In this document: positions 24,364 through 35,430 of the stretch, in pieces
Layout: every line of letters begins with the position of its first letter
Position numbering within the stretch: the first letter of the stretch is position 1
DNA from: Maratus speciosus
Lineage: Eukaryota; Arthropoda; Arachnida; Araneae; Salticidae
Direction: 5' to 3'
NCBI GenBank assembly: GCA_963932465.1
Contig: OZ010791.1
Location: 621,557,800 to 621,621,799, forward strand
Length of the DNA stretch: 64,000 nucleotides
Program-made: the position numbers and the translations under genes
Notes under the pieces: generated by a model
What the model was told of the DNA's origin: nothing
The model's database searches: none
What the model saw: only the letters and a program-made list of their open reading frames with translations

Positions 24364-25606
24364 TTTTGAATTTTTTGCGACCGGGGGTCTTTCTTCGTTA
24401 ATATTAAGAAAAATAATGCATACAAAAATATGAAAATCGGTAGTATTATACAGAAATGTTTGATAAACACGCTGATGCAGACAGTTTTCAAATCGAAGAA
24501 TTATTTTAAGAGTTATTTAATGCTAAAGTTGGACAAAATCGTTCCACTAAAAAAGTTTTATAGCAGCAAAAACTATACATCGCAGTGTAATCATTTTTAG
24601 ATCATTTTATGCGTTAGAATTTGCCGGAGTGCAGATTGCATTAATTTTTTTATTTTGACTCATTTTTTCAGGTTTTATTTCTATTTTAAATTGAAATTTT
24701 CAGCATTTCTAGAGATATTTTTTACAGATTTCAGAAAATTGTACTAATTTAAACTGTTGCCAACTGTATAAAAAGCGCAAGCAATAATGTTTGCTTCAAA
24801 TTAAAAATTTATTTACACGTGACTATTATAAACAGGAAAAAAAACTTTCAAATTAGAATTAAATAATTACGTATAAAAGAAGGAACTTATTAAAAATTAC
24901 GTCATAAAAAGTATACACGTGAATTTTAAAAGAGAAAGGATATTGTAAAATAATAAATTCATTAACATGCATGAGAAGTCTTAGGAAAAATTACGTCATA
25001 TTTACGTCACATTATAGTTATTACATAAAATGAACACAAAATAATATTGCAAAAAAGTTTAAATTTAGAAATTGCGCTAGACATTTATTTGATATTTTGA
25101 GAATTAATTTAAAATGTCTCATTTAAAAGAACTTTCTTTTCGCTTTGTTAAAAAATACCAGGAGACAAAGACTCTCTTTACTTAATTCCTTTTATATTAA
25201 CTTATTTTGAAATGTAGTTACACGTGTATACGTCATCAAGTTATTTTTATTTCGACGTTTTATTTGTGTTTTTATTAATGTTGTACGAATTTATTTGTTC
25301 TTTCGTTATTTAAAATAAAAATTATATCAATTTGTATAATTTGGCGAGTGGTTTGGCGATTTATATAATTTGGCGAAATTGGTCGACAGGATAATCAAGT
25401 AGTACCGCAGCGGATTTGGCGTTAAAATTCCCCAATCAAAGAGAAATGAATAGAAATTCGTTTATAGGGAGATCGCCACTGTTTTTTAAATTATAATTCA
25501 ATCTTTCGAAATCTTTTTAAAGCCGATCAAATTAGCGTGCATTTAGAGTCTGCGGTGTCTGGACGGGGGTTGGCGAGCGTAGCTCGTAGGGGGCCGAGCC
25601 CCCTAG
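24288..25606 (+). mobile_element. Helitron family A, copy HA3 (complete)
   Basis: Both termini present: TCTCTCTATTCTAAAA at 24288 and the hairpin ending GGGGGCCGAGCCCCCTAG at 25606. Length 1,319 bp. A (GCC)n run of about 12 units lies at 24322-24362. The 3' flank is T; the 5' flank is G, unlike the A seen at other HA insertions. No Rep/helicase coding sequence, so non-autonomous. Inserted in R-3. Confidence 0.85.
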
Positions 25607-26760
25607 TATTGATAAAAATTAGTATTGAATCTCCTATATTCGGTTTCCACTAAATTGAGCTTCGTGTGTTTGAATAATATAAGTTGGCTTTTTTAAAATA
25701 AGGTATTTGAAAGCTACATCTTCCTCCCGGCACTGGCCGGAAGAACTTTTTTTTAATTTGGCTAATTTTTTGAGGTTTTATTTCTATTCTAAATTCAAAT
25801 TCTCAACATTTCTAGAGATATTTTTTACAGATTTTAGAAAGTGACATTAATTTAAACTGTTGCCAACTGTATAAACAGCGGAAACAATAATGTTTGCTTC
25901 AAAAAAAAAAAATATATATATATACGTGTAATAAATTAAAAATTTATTTACACGTGACTATTATAAACAGAAAAAAACATTTGGAATTAGAATTAAATAA
26001 TTATGTACAAAAGGCAGGAACTTATTAAAAATTACGTCATAAAAACTATAATTACACGTGAATTTTAAGAGAGAAAGGAATTTGTAAAATAATAAATTTA
26101 TTAACATGCGTTAGAAGTCTTAAATAGGAGAAATTACGTCATATTTACGTCACATTACAGTTATTACATAAAATGAACACAAAATAATATTGCAAAACGG
26201 TTTAAATTTAGAAATTGCGCTAGACATTTATTTGTATTTTGAGAGGGTACTTTTCAACTATTTTTCTTAGGAAAGCGCAAATAATATTTCATTTCTAACA
26301 CAAGTATTTTCACGTGAATATTAAAAAGAGAAAGAATAGTTTGGTCAAAATTACGTCAGATTAAAAACGATTAATTTAAAATGTCTCATTTAAAAGAACT
26401 TTCTTTTCGCTTTGTTAAAAAATACCGGGAGACAAAGATTCTGTTTACTTAATTCCTTTATATTAGCTTATTTTGAAATGTTGTTACACGTGTCTACGTC
26501 ATCAAGTTATTTTTATTTCGACGTTTTATTTGTATTTTTATTAATGTTGTACTAATTTATTTGTTCTTTCGTTATTTAAAATAAAAATTACGTCAATTTG
26601 TATAATTTGGCGAGTGCTTTGGCGATTTATATAATTTGGCGAAATTAGTCGACTGGATAATCAAGTAGTACCGCAGCGGATTTGGCGTTAAAATTTCCCC
26701 AATCAAAGAGAAATTAATAGAAACCCGTTTATAGGGAGATCGCCACTGTTTTTTAAATTA

Positions 26761-29447
26761 CTAGGGGGCTCGGCCCCCTACGAGCTACGCTCGTCAACCC
26801 CCGTCCAGACACCGCAGACTCTAAATGCACGCTAATTTGATCGGCTTTAAAAATATTTCGAAAGATTGAATTATAATTTAAAAAACAGTGCCGATCTCCC
26901 TGTAAACGAATTTCTATTCATTTCTCTTTGATTGGGGAATTTTAACGCCAAATCCGCTGCGGTACTACTTGATTATCCTGTCGCCCAATTTCGCCAAATT
27001 ATATAAATCGCCAAACCACTCGCCAAATTATACAAATTGATATAATTTTTATTTTAAATAACGAAAGAACAAATAAATTCGTACAACATTAATAAAAACA
27101 CAAATAAAACGTCGAAATAAAAATAACTTGATGACGTAGACACGTGTAACAACATTTCAAAATAAGCTAATATAAAAGGAATCTCTCTATTCTAAAAAAA
27201 AGTAACTACCGCTGTCACCGCCGCCGCGCCGCCGCCGGTTTTGAATTTTTTGTGACCGGAGGTCTTTCTTCGTTAATATTAAGAAAAATAATGCATACAA
27301 AAATAGGAAAATCGGTAGTATTATACAGAAATGTTTGATAAACACGCTGATGCAGACAGTTTTCAGATCGAAGAATTATTTTAAGAGATATTTAATGCTA
27401 AATTTGGACAAAATCGTTCCACTAAAAAAGTTTGATAGGAGCAAAAACTGTTCATAAGAATTTAATCATTTTTAGATCATTTTATGCGTTAGAATTTGCT
27501 GGAGTGCAGATTGCATTAATTTTTTTATTTTGACAAATTTTTTGAGGTTTTATTTCTATTTTAAATTCAGATTTTCAGCATTTCTAGAGATATTTTTAAC
27601 AGATTTTAGAAAGTGATATTAATTTAAACTGTTGCCAACTGTATAAACAGCGGAAACAATAATGTTTGCTTCAAAAAAAAAATATATATATATATTTATA
27701 CGTGTAAATAAATTAAAAATTTATTTACACGTGACTATTATAAACAGAAAAAAACATTTGGAATTAGAATTAAATAATTATGTACAAAAAGCAGGAACTT
27801 ATTAAAAATTACGTCATAAAAACTATAATTACACGTGAATTTTAAGAGAGAAAGGAATTTGTAAAGCAATACATTTATTAACATGCGTTAGAAGTCTTAA
27901 ATAGGAGAAATTACGTCATATTTACGTCACATTACAGTTATTGCATAAAATGAACACAAAATAATATTGCAAAACGGTTTAAATTTAGAAATTGCGCTAG
28001 ACATTTATTTGATATTTTAAGAGGATACTTTTCCACTATTTTTGTTAGGAAAGCGCAAATAATATTTAATTTCTAACACAAGTATTTTCACGTGAATATT
28101 AAAAAGAGAAAGAATAGTTTGGTCAAAATTACGTCAGATTAAAAACGATTAATTTAAAATGTCTCATTTTAAAGAACTTTCTTTTCACTTTGTTAAAAAA
28201 TACCAGGAGACAAAGACTGGTTACTTAATTCCTTTTATGTTAGCTTATTTTGAAATGTTGTTACACTTGTCTACGCCATCAAATTATTTTTATTTCAACG
28301 TTTTATTTGTATTTTTATTAATGCTGTACTAATTTATTTGTTCTTTCATTATTTAAAATAAAAATTATGTCAATTTGTATAATTTGGCGAGTGGTTTGGC
28401 GATTTATATAATTTGGCGAAATTGGTCGACGGGATAATCAAGTATTACCGCAACGGATTTGGCGTTAAAATTCCCCAATCAAAGAGAAATGAATAGAAAT
28501 CCGTTTATAGAGAGATCGCGACTGTTTTTTAAATTATAATTCAATCTTTCGAAATCTTTTTAAAGCCGATCAAATTAGCGTGCACTTAGAGTCTACGGTG
28601 TCTGGACGGGGGTTGGCGAGCGTAGCTCGTAGGGGGCCGAGCCCCCTAGTTAAGTAAAGAGAGTCTTTGTCTCCTGGTATTTTTTAACAAAGCGAAAAGA
28701 AAGTTCTTTTAAATGAGACATTTTAAATTAATTCTCAAAATATCAAATAAATGTCTAGCGCAATTTCTAAATTTAAACTTTTTTACAATATTATTTTGTG
28801 TTCATTTTATGTAATAACTATAATGTGACGTAAATATGACGTAATTTCTCCTAAGACTTCTAACGCATGTTAATGAATTTATTATTTTACAATATCCTTT
28901 CTCTTTTAAAATTCACGTGTATACTTTTTATGACGTAATTTTTAAGTTCCTGCTTTTTATACGTAATTATTTAATTTTAATTTGAAAGTTTTTTTCCTGT
29001 TTATAATAGTCACGTGTAAATAAATTTTTAATTTGAAGCAAACATTATTGCTTGCGCTTTTTATACAGTTGGCAACAGTTTAAATTAGTACAATTTTCTG
29101 AAATCTGTAAAAAATATCTCTAGAAATACTGAAAATTTGAATTTAAAATAGAAATAAAACCTGAAAAAATGAGTCAAAATAAAAAAATTAATGCAATCTG
29201 CACTCCGACAAATTCTAACGCATAAAATGATCTAAAAATGATTAAATTCCCATGAATAGTTTTTGCTCCTATAAAACTTTTTTAGTGGAACGATTTTGTG
29301 CAACTTTAGCATTAAATATTTCTTAAAATAATTCTTCGATTTGAAAACTGTCTGCACCAGCGTGTTTATCAAACATTTCTGTATAATACTACCGATTTTC
29401 ATATTTTTGTATGCATTATTTTTCTTAATATTAACGAAGAAAGACAA
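26761..29447 (-). mobile_element. Helitron family A, copy HA4 (split by HA5, 5'-truncated)
   Basis: The reverse-complemented 3' CTAG hairpin is at 26761, preceded by A of HA2. The segments are 26761-27181 and 28650-29447. Joining them restores ATAAAAGGAA|TTAAGTAA, which confirms HA5 inserted between A and T without target duplication. The copy stops near 29447, just before the GCC repeat and the TCTCTC 5' terminus. Confidence 0.82.
27182..28649 (+). mobile_element. Helitron family A, copy HA5 (complete)
   Basis: 1,468 bp from TCTCTCTATTCTAAAA to GGGGGCCGAGCCCCCTAG, flanked by A and T, inserted in HA4. The 5' end carries a GCC repeat. The interior has no protein. It has several ACGTCA and CACGTG-like motifs (ATTACGTCA, ACACGTGA) repeated along both halves. 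This copy can serve as the family reference. Confidence 0.88.
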
Positions 29448-29555
29448 AATGTGTGAGGTTTTGAGTAACATCCGGCCGTTCTGACGACAGACTTAAACCG
29501 ACATGTGGTTAAATTCTTAAATTTTCTCGACGAAGACTAAAAATTAAAATTTTTA

Positions 29556-30229
29556 TCGATAATAATGAAAGAAGTTTGTGTGTGAGTGTGTGAGTGAGTG
29601 TGTCGGCGGTGTTCTGAAGGGACCACTGCACTATGAGCTACAAAATTTGGAGAAAAGGTACGTCTATATATGAAGTTTTGCATCTCGAAGCCCGATTTTC
29701 GATTTTTTGATTAGATTTTTTAACTTAATTTTTTATGCGATTTTTAGCGCTTTTTTAAGTTTCGAGGCGATTTTAACACATTAGTGAAAAGAATACGGTT
29801 TCTTTCTTTTAACCCAATATAGTAAATTTTGTTCTCTTTTCAAAAAAGTTTATTCCGAATTCATACAGCAATTTTTGAATTTTTAGCGAATTTTTTATGC
29901 GATTACTGAACAGCAGTTAATGAGTCTTCATACCTATAAGGGGTGTTACCGTAGGGGGGGGACACAGTTCTGTCGCTAAATACCGCGAAGTTTGTCGCCA
30001 ACTTGGCGATATATCGTCAAATTGGCGACCAAAGTTAGTCGCCAAAAGCGACGCCAACTTGGCGATATCTCTAATATTTCTCCAAATTCCTATAGACTTC
30101 CATTGTAAACGATAGTGATTACTTGCTTACAGAAAATCCACAAATTGAGATATTTTAATGCAACAAAAACTAATATTAACTTAATGGGTTATATTAATTA
30201 TATTTAAGGGAATCCAGGTAAATTAAATA
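29556..30229 (+). mobile_element. Helitron family B, copy HB1 (5' part)
   Basis: Starts TCGATAATAATGAAAGAAG after A, then GTTTGTGTGTGAGTG and GTTCTGAAG. It matches the first ~670 bp of HB2 and HB3, including the TTGGCGATAT... segments. It stops where HB2 begins and its 3' part is not found downstream. Confidence 0.75.
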
Positions 30230-32031
30230 TCTATAATAATAAAGAAAGAAGTTTGTGTGTGAGTGAGTGTGTCGACGGTGTTCTGAAGAGACCGCTGCAC
30301 GTAGAGCTACAAAATTTGGGTAAAAGGTACGTCTATATATGAAGTTTTGCACCTCGAAGCCCGATTTTCGATTTTTTGATTAGATTTTTTTTTATTTAAT
30401 TTTTTATGCGATTTTTAGCACTTTTTAAGTTTCGAGGCGATTTTTTCCATATAAGTGAGAAGAATATGGTTTCTTTCTTTTAACCCAATATAGTAAATTT
30501 TGTTCCTTTTTCAAAAAAGTTTATTCGGAATTCATGCAGCGATTTTTGAATTTTTAGCGAATTTTTTATGCAATCATTGAACAGCATTTAATGCATTTCC
30601 ATACCTATATGGAGGTTACTGTACAGGGACACAGTTCTGTCGCCAAATGCAACCAAGTTTGTCGCCAACTTGGTGGTGTATCGCCAAATTTGGCGACCGA
30701 AATGAGTCGCCAAAAGTGACGCCAACTTGGCGATATCTCTAATATTTCGCCAAATTCCCATAGACTTCCATTGTAAACCAATATGGATTACTTGCTTACA
30801 GAAAATCAACAAATTGAGATATTTTAATGCAACAAAAACTAGTATTTATAATAAAACACTCATACTACAATATATATTAAAACACACATACACACATAAA
30901 TAACGCCTGCATTCAACAGTTAAAGGTATATATAAATATTATACAGACATACAAACAATAAATACAATAAGCCCAACTGGAGTGAAAAATTAGCCAGAGC
31001 CAGGAATCGAACCCGGGACCAAAAACTAATATTAACCTTAGGGATTATATTAATTCGATTTTTCCACATTAGGAAAAAGAATGCCGTTTCTTTCGTTTAA
31101 CCCAATATAGTAAATTTTGTTCTCTTTTCATAAAAGTTTATTCGGAATTCGTGCAGCGATTTTGGAATTTTTAGCGAATTTTTTATGCGATTATTGAACA
31201 GCATGTAATGCATGCCCATACATATAAGGGGGTTTACCGTAGGGGGGATCCAGTATTGTCGCCAAATAACGCCAAGTTTGTAGCCAACTTGGCGATATAT
31301 CGCCAAATTTGGCGACCAAAATGAGTCGCCAAAAGTGACGTCAACTTGGCGATATCTCTAATATTGCGCCAAATTCCGATAGACTTCCACTGTAAAACAA
31401 TAGGGTTTACTTGCTTACAGAAAATCAACAAATTGAGATATTTTAATGCAACAAAATCTAATATTAACTTAAGGGATTATGTTAATTATATTTAAGGGAG
31501 TCCAAGTAAATTAATTATGAATAAAAGTAACATGATCTAATGCTTAGCATGATTTCCAAAACATAAATTTTAAGAGAGCCCACAGGTTAAAGGAATTAGA
31601 TTTGAAACTTTTATCCAATTATACTAAATTTTGACTTTCGTGATTCTTGAACTTTTTGTGATTTTTAATGCGATTTTTCGTTTCTTCGCGATCTGCTGCA
31701 ATTTTTTGACATTCCATTTTTGACCTAAAGTACATTCTGCCCTCATTTCAATAAAGTTTATTGGGATTTCGTATAGCAATTTTCGAATTTTTCGGGAATT
31801 TTGTACGTGATTTTTAGTGTATTTTAGCGATTTGCTACTATTTTTCCACATTAGTGAAAGAAATCAACTTGCAATCTTCGAACATAATATATATATATAT
31901 ATATTTTCTCTTTTCAGAATTTGAGAAGCGATTAAAATTTTTTTCGCGATATCTTATTGTGATTTTCAGAGTTTTTTCGTAATTCCTGCTGTTTTCTGAC
32001 GTACCCGGGCAACGCCGGGCAAGTTCGCTAG
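30230..32031 (+). mobile_element. Helitron family B, copy HB2 (internal duplication and SINE)
   Basis: Starts TCTATAATAATAAAGAAAG after A. The 3' end is a CCCGGGCAACGCCGGG hairpin followed about 10 bases later by CTAG and then T, a Helitron terminus of a widely seen type. A segment of about 420 bp (about 30425-30840) recurs at about 31055-31480, so the copy has an internal partial duplication with a short AATTCGATTTTT junction. A SINE lies at 30842-31019. No helicase frame, so non-autonomous. Confidence 0.8.
30842..31019 (-). mobile_element. 5'-truncated tRNA-derived SINE
   Basis: On the minus strand it begins GTCCCGGGTTCGATTCC, a Pol III B box with T-arm of tRNA type, followed by an unrelated A/T-rich body containing TTTTTCACTC. 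A 9-bp direct repeat, CAAAAACTA, flanks it (30833-30841 and 31020-31028), as expected for LINE-driven retroposition. The A box is missing. The body resembles the arm of the SINE at 61795 (TTTTTCACTC after the tRNA head), so they are probably one family. Confidence 0.75.
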
Positions 32032-33156
32032 TATAATAATAAGGAAAGACGTTTGTGTGTGAGTGTGTGAGTGTTTCGACGATGTTCTGAAGAAACAGCT
32101 GCACGTAGAACTACAAAATTTGGGGAAAAGGTCCGTCTATATATGAAGTTTTGCAACTCGAAGCCCGATATTCGATTTTTTTATTCGATTTTTTTATTTA
32201 ATTTTTTATGCAATTTTTAGCGCTTTTTTAAGTTTCGATGCGATTTTTCCACATTAGTGAAAAGAATACGGTTTCTTTCTTTTAAACCAATATAGTAAAT
32301 TTTGTTCTCTTTTCAAAAAAGTTTACTCGGAATTCGTACAGCGATTTTTGAATTTTTAGCGAATTTTTTATGCGATTATTGAACAGCATTTAATGCATCT
32401 TCATACCTATAAGAGGGTTACCGTAGGGGGGACACAGTTCTGTCGCCGAATGCCGCCATGTTTGTCGCCAACTTGGCGATATCTCTAATATTTCACCAAC
32501 TTCCCATAGACTTCCATTGTAAACCAATAGGGATTACTTGCTTACAGAAAATGAACAAATTGAGATATTTTATTGCTACAAAAGCTAATATTAACTTAAG
32601 TGGTTATATTAATTATATTTAAGGGAATGCAAGTAAATTAAATTATGAATAAAAGTAACATGATACAATGCTTAGCATACTTTCCCAAACATAAATTTTA
32701 AGAGAGCCCGCAGGTCAAAGGAATTAGATTTGAAACTTTTATCCAATTACAATAAATTTTGACTTTGTGATTTTTGAACATTTTGTGATTTTTAATTCGA
32801 TAGCGATCTACTGCAATTTTTTGACATTCCATTTTTGGCCTATATTAATTTGGCCTAAAGTAATTTCTGCCCTCATTTCAATAAAGTTTATTCGAATTTC
32901 GTATAGCAATTTTCGAATTTTTCGGGAATTTTGTACGTGATTTTTAGTGTATTTATCGATTTCCTACCATTTTTCCACATTAGTGAAAGGAATCAACTTT
33001 CAATCTTCGAACACAATACATAATTTTTTTTCTCTTTTCGAAATTTGTGCACCAATTTAAAATTTTTTTCGCGATATCTTATTGTGATTTTCAGAGCTTT
33101 TTCGCAATTCGAGCTGTTTTTTGACGTACCCGGGCAACGCCGGGCGAGTTAGCTAG
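32032..33156 (+). mobile_element. Helitron family B, copy HB3
   Basis: Follows HB2 with no spacer: its first bases TATAATAATAAGGAAAGACG continue directly from the CTAG of HB2, and the usual initial TC is absent. The 3' end is a CCCGGGCAACGCCGGG hairpin and CTAG at 33153-33156, followed by T. At 1,125 bp it lacks the internal duplication of HB2. Head-to-tail tandem copies are a known by-product of rolling-circle transposition. Confidence 0.78.
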
Positions 33157-34600
33157 TTTAGAATAAACTCGTAAAAATGGGACGTAATTTGGGTATGGTG
33201 AAAAATCGGGACGTCCCACGTAAATCGGGACACATGGCAACACTCCTCTTAAGTATCAAAACTCAACCCCAAACCCATCCGAACCGAATCACAACTAAAA
33301 AGTTTATCCTCAATCCGAACCGTGGATCGGGTCGGGTGTACGTAAAATCGGGCAACCTGAATCGATGCAGGACTCTAATTTGAGATATTATGTTGGGCAC
33401 TTTTTTGAAAAATCAGCAATAAAACCGACGCGTAAGAATCAAAACTCATCCCGAAACCGAAAAAATTATAGCCAAGCCAATCCGAGTTCCAAAGAAAAAA
33501 ATCCCTGCCGGCTCGGGCCTACAGGCGGAGGTAGATTTCGAAGTTAAGTACTAAATTCTCCAACAAAACTTAAATCAAGATTAGAGATAAACCCAGTTTC
33601 TTTACACAGAGTGAGCTGTAGGGAGCTAAACTTTTTGTGAAAATTATAATATACACGAATACACACACACATGTATATGGAATAGGTTTAAAAAATGGCT
33701 ACAAAAAATTCAGAGAACCTTAAAATGTTAAAATATGTTAATATTTCCATAGTCGGGTTTTTATCATGTTTTAATACGTTTCTTCAAACTCACATGGCGT
33801 TACATATTCACCTGCTGAGGTCCATTATATTTCCAATATCACGCAATATACATATTTTTTTAATTCGTCAAACTATTTATTTTATTTTGAGTTTTCATGC
33901 TGAAATCTTGCTCTAGAAAACTTATGACGTAATATTCAATTTGTTTTCAATTTGTCAAACTATTTAATTTTACACGTGAAAATTTTGCATTAGAAAAGTA
34001 ATTGTTGTGGTGAGAATTTTATTGTTTTTTCTTTTTTTAATTGTTGGCAACTGCTATAACGAAAAACTTTTATTTTTTTCCTGCCATTGTTGTGTAAGAG
34101 CTGGTTTTATCAGAATCATGTTAAGACAGTATTCAAAATTTTGAACCCTCCCCATTTCCACCCCCTTGGGCCGATTTCGCCCATTTTCAATCCCCGCCGA
34201 GATATTAGCCATATCAAAGTTGTTGGCGAGTTTGAGGACAATACGTGCATAATTACGACTTTTATCGTGCGGACAAAATTTAGTACATACATACATACAC
34301 ACACATATATATATATATATATAAACTTTTTAGGTGGGGGTGGTTTTGGGTTAATGGGGTACTATAATGAAAAGTTATGAAGGAATTTTTCAAAAGTCGC
34401 ACTATGGTAACGACTGCAATAGGTAGTATTTCTTACGAAATCTACCTAAAAAATCAGCGGCAAGCTTATCCGTGGGTCGGGTTTTTATAAACTAACCTGC
34501 ACCAGACTCTACACGACTCGGGTCGTGTGCAGAAAAAATCAGGTTACCCGACCCGATGCAGATTCCACACTCAAGTCAAAATATTTTCCCCGACGACGAT
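33157..34600. repeat. CCCGA-rich degenerate repeat interrupted by R-2
   Basis: GGGTCGGGT / CCCGACCCGA phrases on both sides (33240-33490 and 34460-34580) look like one element into which R-2 (33495-34453) inserted. Near 33210-33240 the phrase CGGGACACATGGCAACACTC resembles another transposon end. Element class unknown. Confidence 0.4.
33495..34453 (-). mobile_element. Family R element, copy R-2
   Basis: Minus orientation. The left (biological right) end is A7, then CCCTGCCGGC...GGCCTACAGG and GGTAGATTTCGAAG. The right end is TAGTATTTCTTACGAAATCTACC followed by A6. A (TACA)n/(TA)n microsatellite at about 34278-34323 sits about 130 bp from that end, as in the other copies. At 959 bp this is the shortest copy. 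It includes the CCATTTCCACCCCCTTGGGC block also found in R-1 and R-4. Confidence 0.65.
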
Positions 34601-34609
34601 TAAATTTGA

Positions 34610-34694
34610 CCCCGGCGTGGGGGCCAGGTGTGCCCGAGGGGGGGGGAGGGCATACGCCCCCCAGACACCCCCCCCTGGCGCCGCTCTTGCCAAC
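34610..34694. other. GC-rich patch with G and C runs at the Pao1 left edge
   Basis: G9 and C8 runs flank a GGGCATACGCCCCCC palindrome. The sequence is unlike anything around it and ends where Pao1 begins. It may be the 3' end of another DNA element or a junction between repeats. Not identified. Confidence 0.35.
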
Positions 34695-34697
34695 TGG

Positions 34698-35430
34698 TCG
34701 AAAAATCGCTGAACAACGATTAAGAAGTTGTGTTGAATCATTAAAGAAAACGGGAACGTTACAAGAGTATGAAGATGTATTAAAAGAATGGATACAAGAA
34801 GGCGTCATTGAAGAAGTTAAGGACTTCTGTAATGACGAAAGTGAGCATTACTTGCCACACAGAGCTGTGATTAAAGAAGATTCTACTGCAAGAGTTAGAC
34901 CAGTCTTTGATGGTTCAGCAAGACAAAAAGATTCACCTTCAATCAATGATTGTTTAGAGAAAGGTCCTAATATTGTAGAACTCATTCCGACTATTTTAAA
35001 TAAATTTCGATTGAAGAAAATTGGCGTGATTACGGATATTCGAAGAGCCTTTCTACAAATTGGTTTGAATGAGCGAGATAGACCATTTCTGAAATTTTTA
35101 TGGTGGGAGGAAGGTGAACCCGAAAATTTGAAAAATTTCCAGCATAAAAGGGTTGTTTTCGGCCTTTCATGTTCGCCTTATTTGCTTGGTGCAACTATCC
35201 GATATCATTTGAAGAACGTACCTTCAAGATTTAAAGAAACAGCAGATAAGTTGTTAAAGTCTTTTTACACAGATAACTGCGTCACTAGTGTAGAAAACCA
35301 TGAAGAGCTTGAAAAATTTATTGAAGAATCCAAAGTTATTTACCAAAAGTCTAAATTTGATCTTCGAGAGTGGGAGTATAATCTCTATAAAACAGAAGCA
35401 GAAAACGTTCCGTTATTACAAGAATGTTAG
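34698..35430 (+). pseudogene. pol: BEL/Pao reverse transcriptase fragment (Pao1)
   Basis: Reverse transcriptase palm and fingers of BEL/Pao type. Visible landmarks are LPHRAVIKEDS followed by VRPVFDGSA, the first catalytic Asp in TDIRRAFLQIGL, GLSCSPYLLGATI, and the catalytic box, which reads YTDN in place of the usual YVDD/YVDN. The frame is open upstream to 34525, but that sequence belongs to the flank and GC-rich patch. It ends at a stop at 35428 where a frameshift occurs. It would convert element RNA to DNA in the cytoplasm, but this copy is broken. Confidence 0.88.

Larger units (their letters stand above)
20960..25754 (+). mobile_element. Family R element, copy R-3
   Basis: Left end: TTTTAGGTAGCTTTC with a hairpin to AAAGCTACC, then a (TA)n microsatellite about 130 bp in. 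Right end: GAAAGCTAC, a CCGG-CACTG-GCCGG stem-loop and a T8 run. Inside are an AT-rich ~1.6-kb segment that partly matches R-4 (GATGGCAGCACTAAA, CTTAACTGTTTTATTCACCTT), a four-unit tandem array (22851-24150) and the complete Helitron HA3 (24288-25606). It is inserted in HA2. Boundaries are approximate to a few bases. Confidence 0.65.
20627..26760 (+). mobile_element. Helitron family A, copy HA2 (split by R-3)
   Basis: Begins TCTCTCTATTCTAAAA after an A, inside HA1. The 5' segment (20627 to about 20959) is interrupted by R-3 (20960-25754). The body resumes at 25755 with the TTTTTTGAGGTTTTATTTCT segment and continues to 26760, where HA4 has inserted. The last ~170 bp and the CTAG end are not recovered. 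It carries a short degenerate GCC/GTC repeat near its 5' end. Confidence 0.78.

Noticed and set aside
34525..34697. N-terminal extension of the Pao1 RT frame
   Set aside because: The frame is open, but the sequence is CCCGA-rich flank and the GC-run patch, with no similarity to BEL/Pao protease or Gag.
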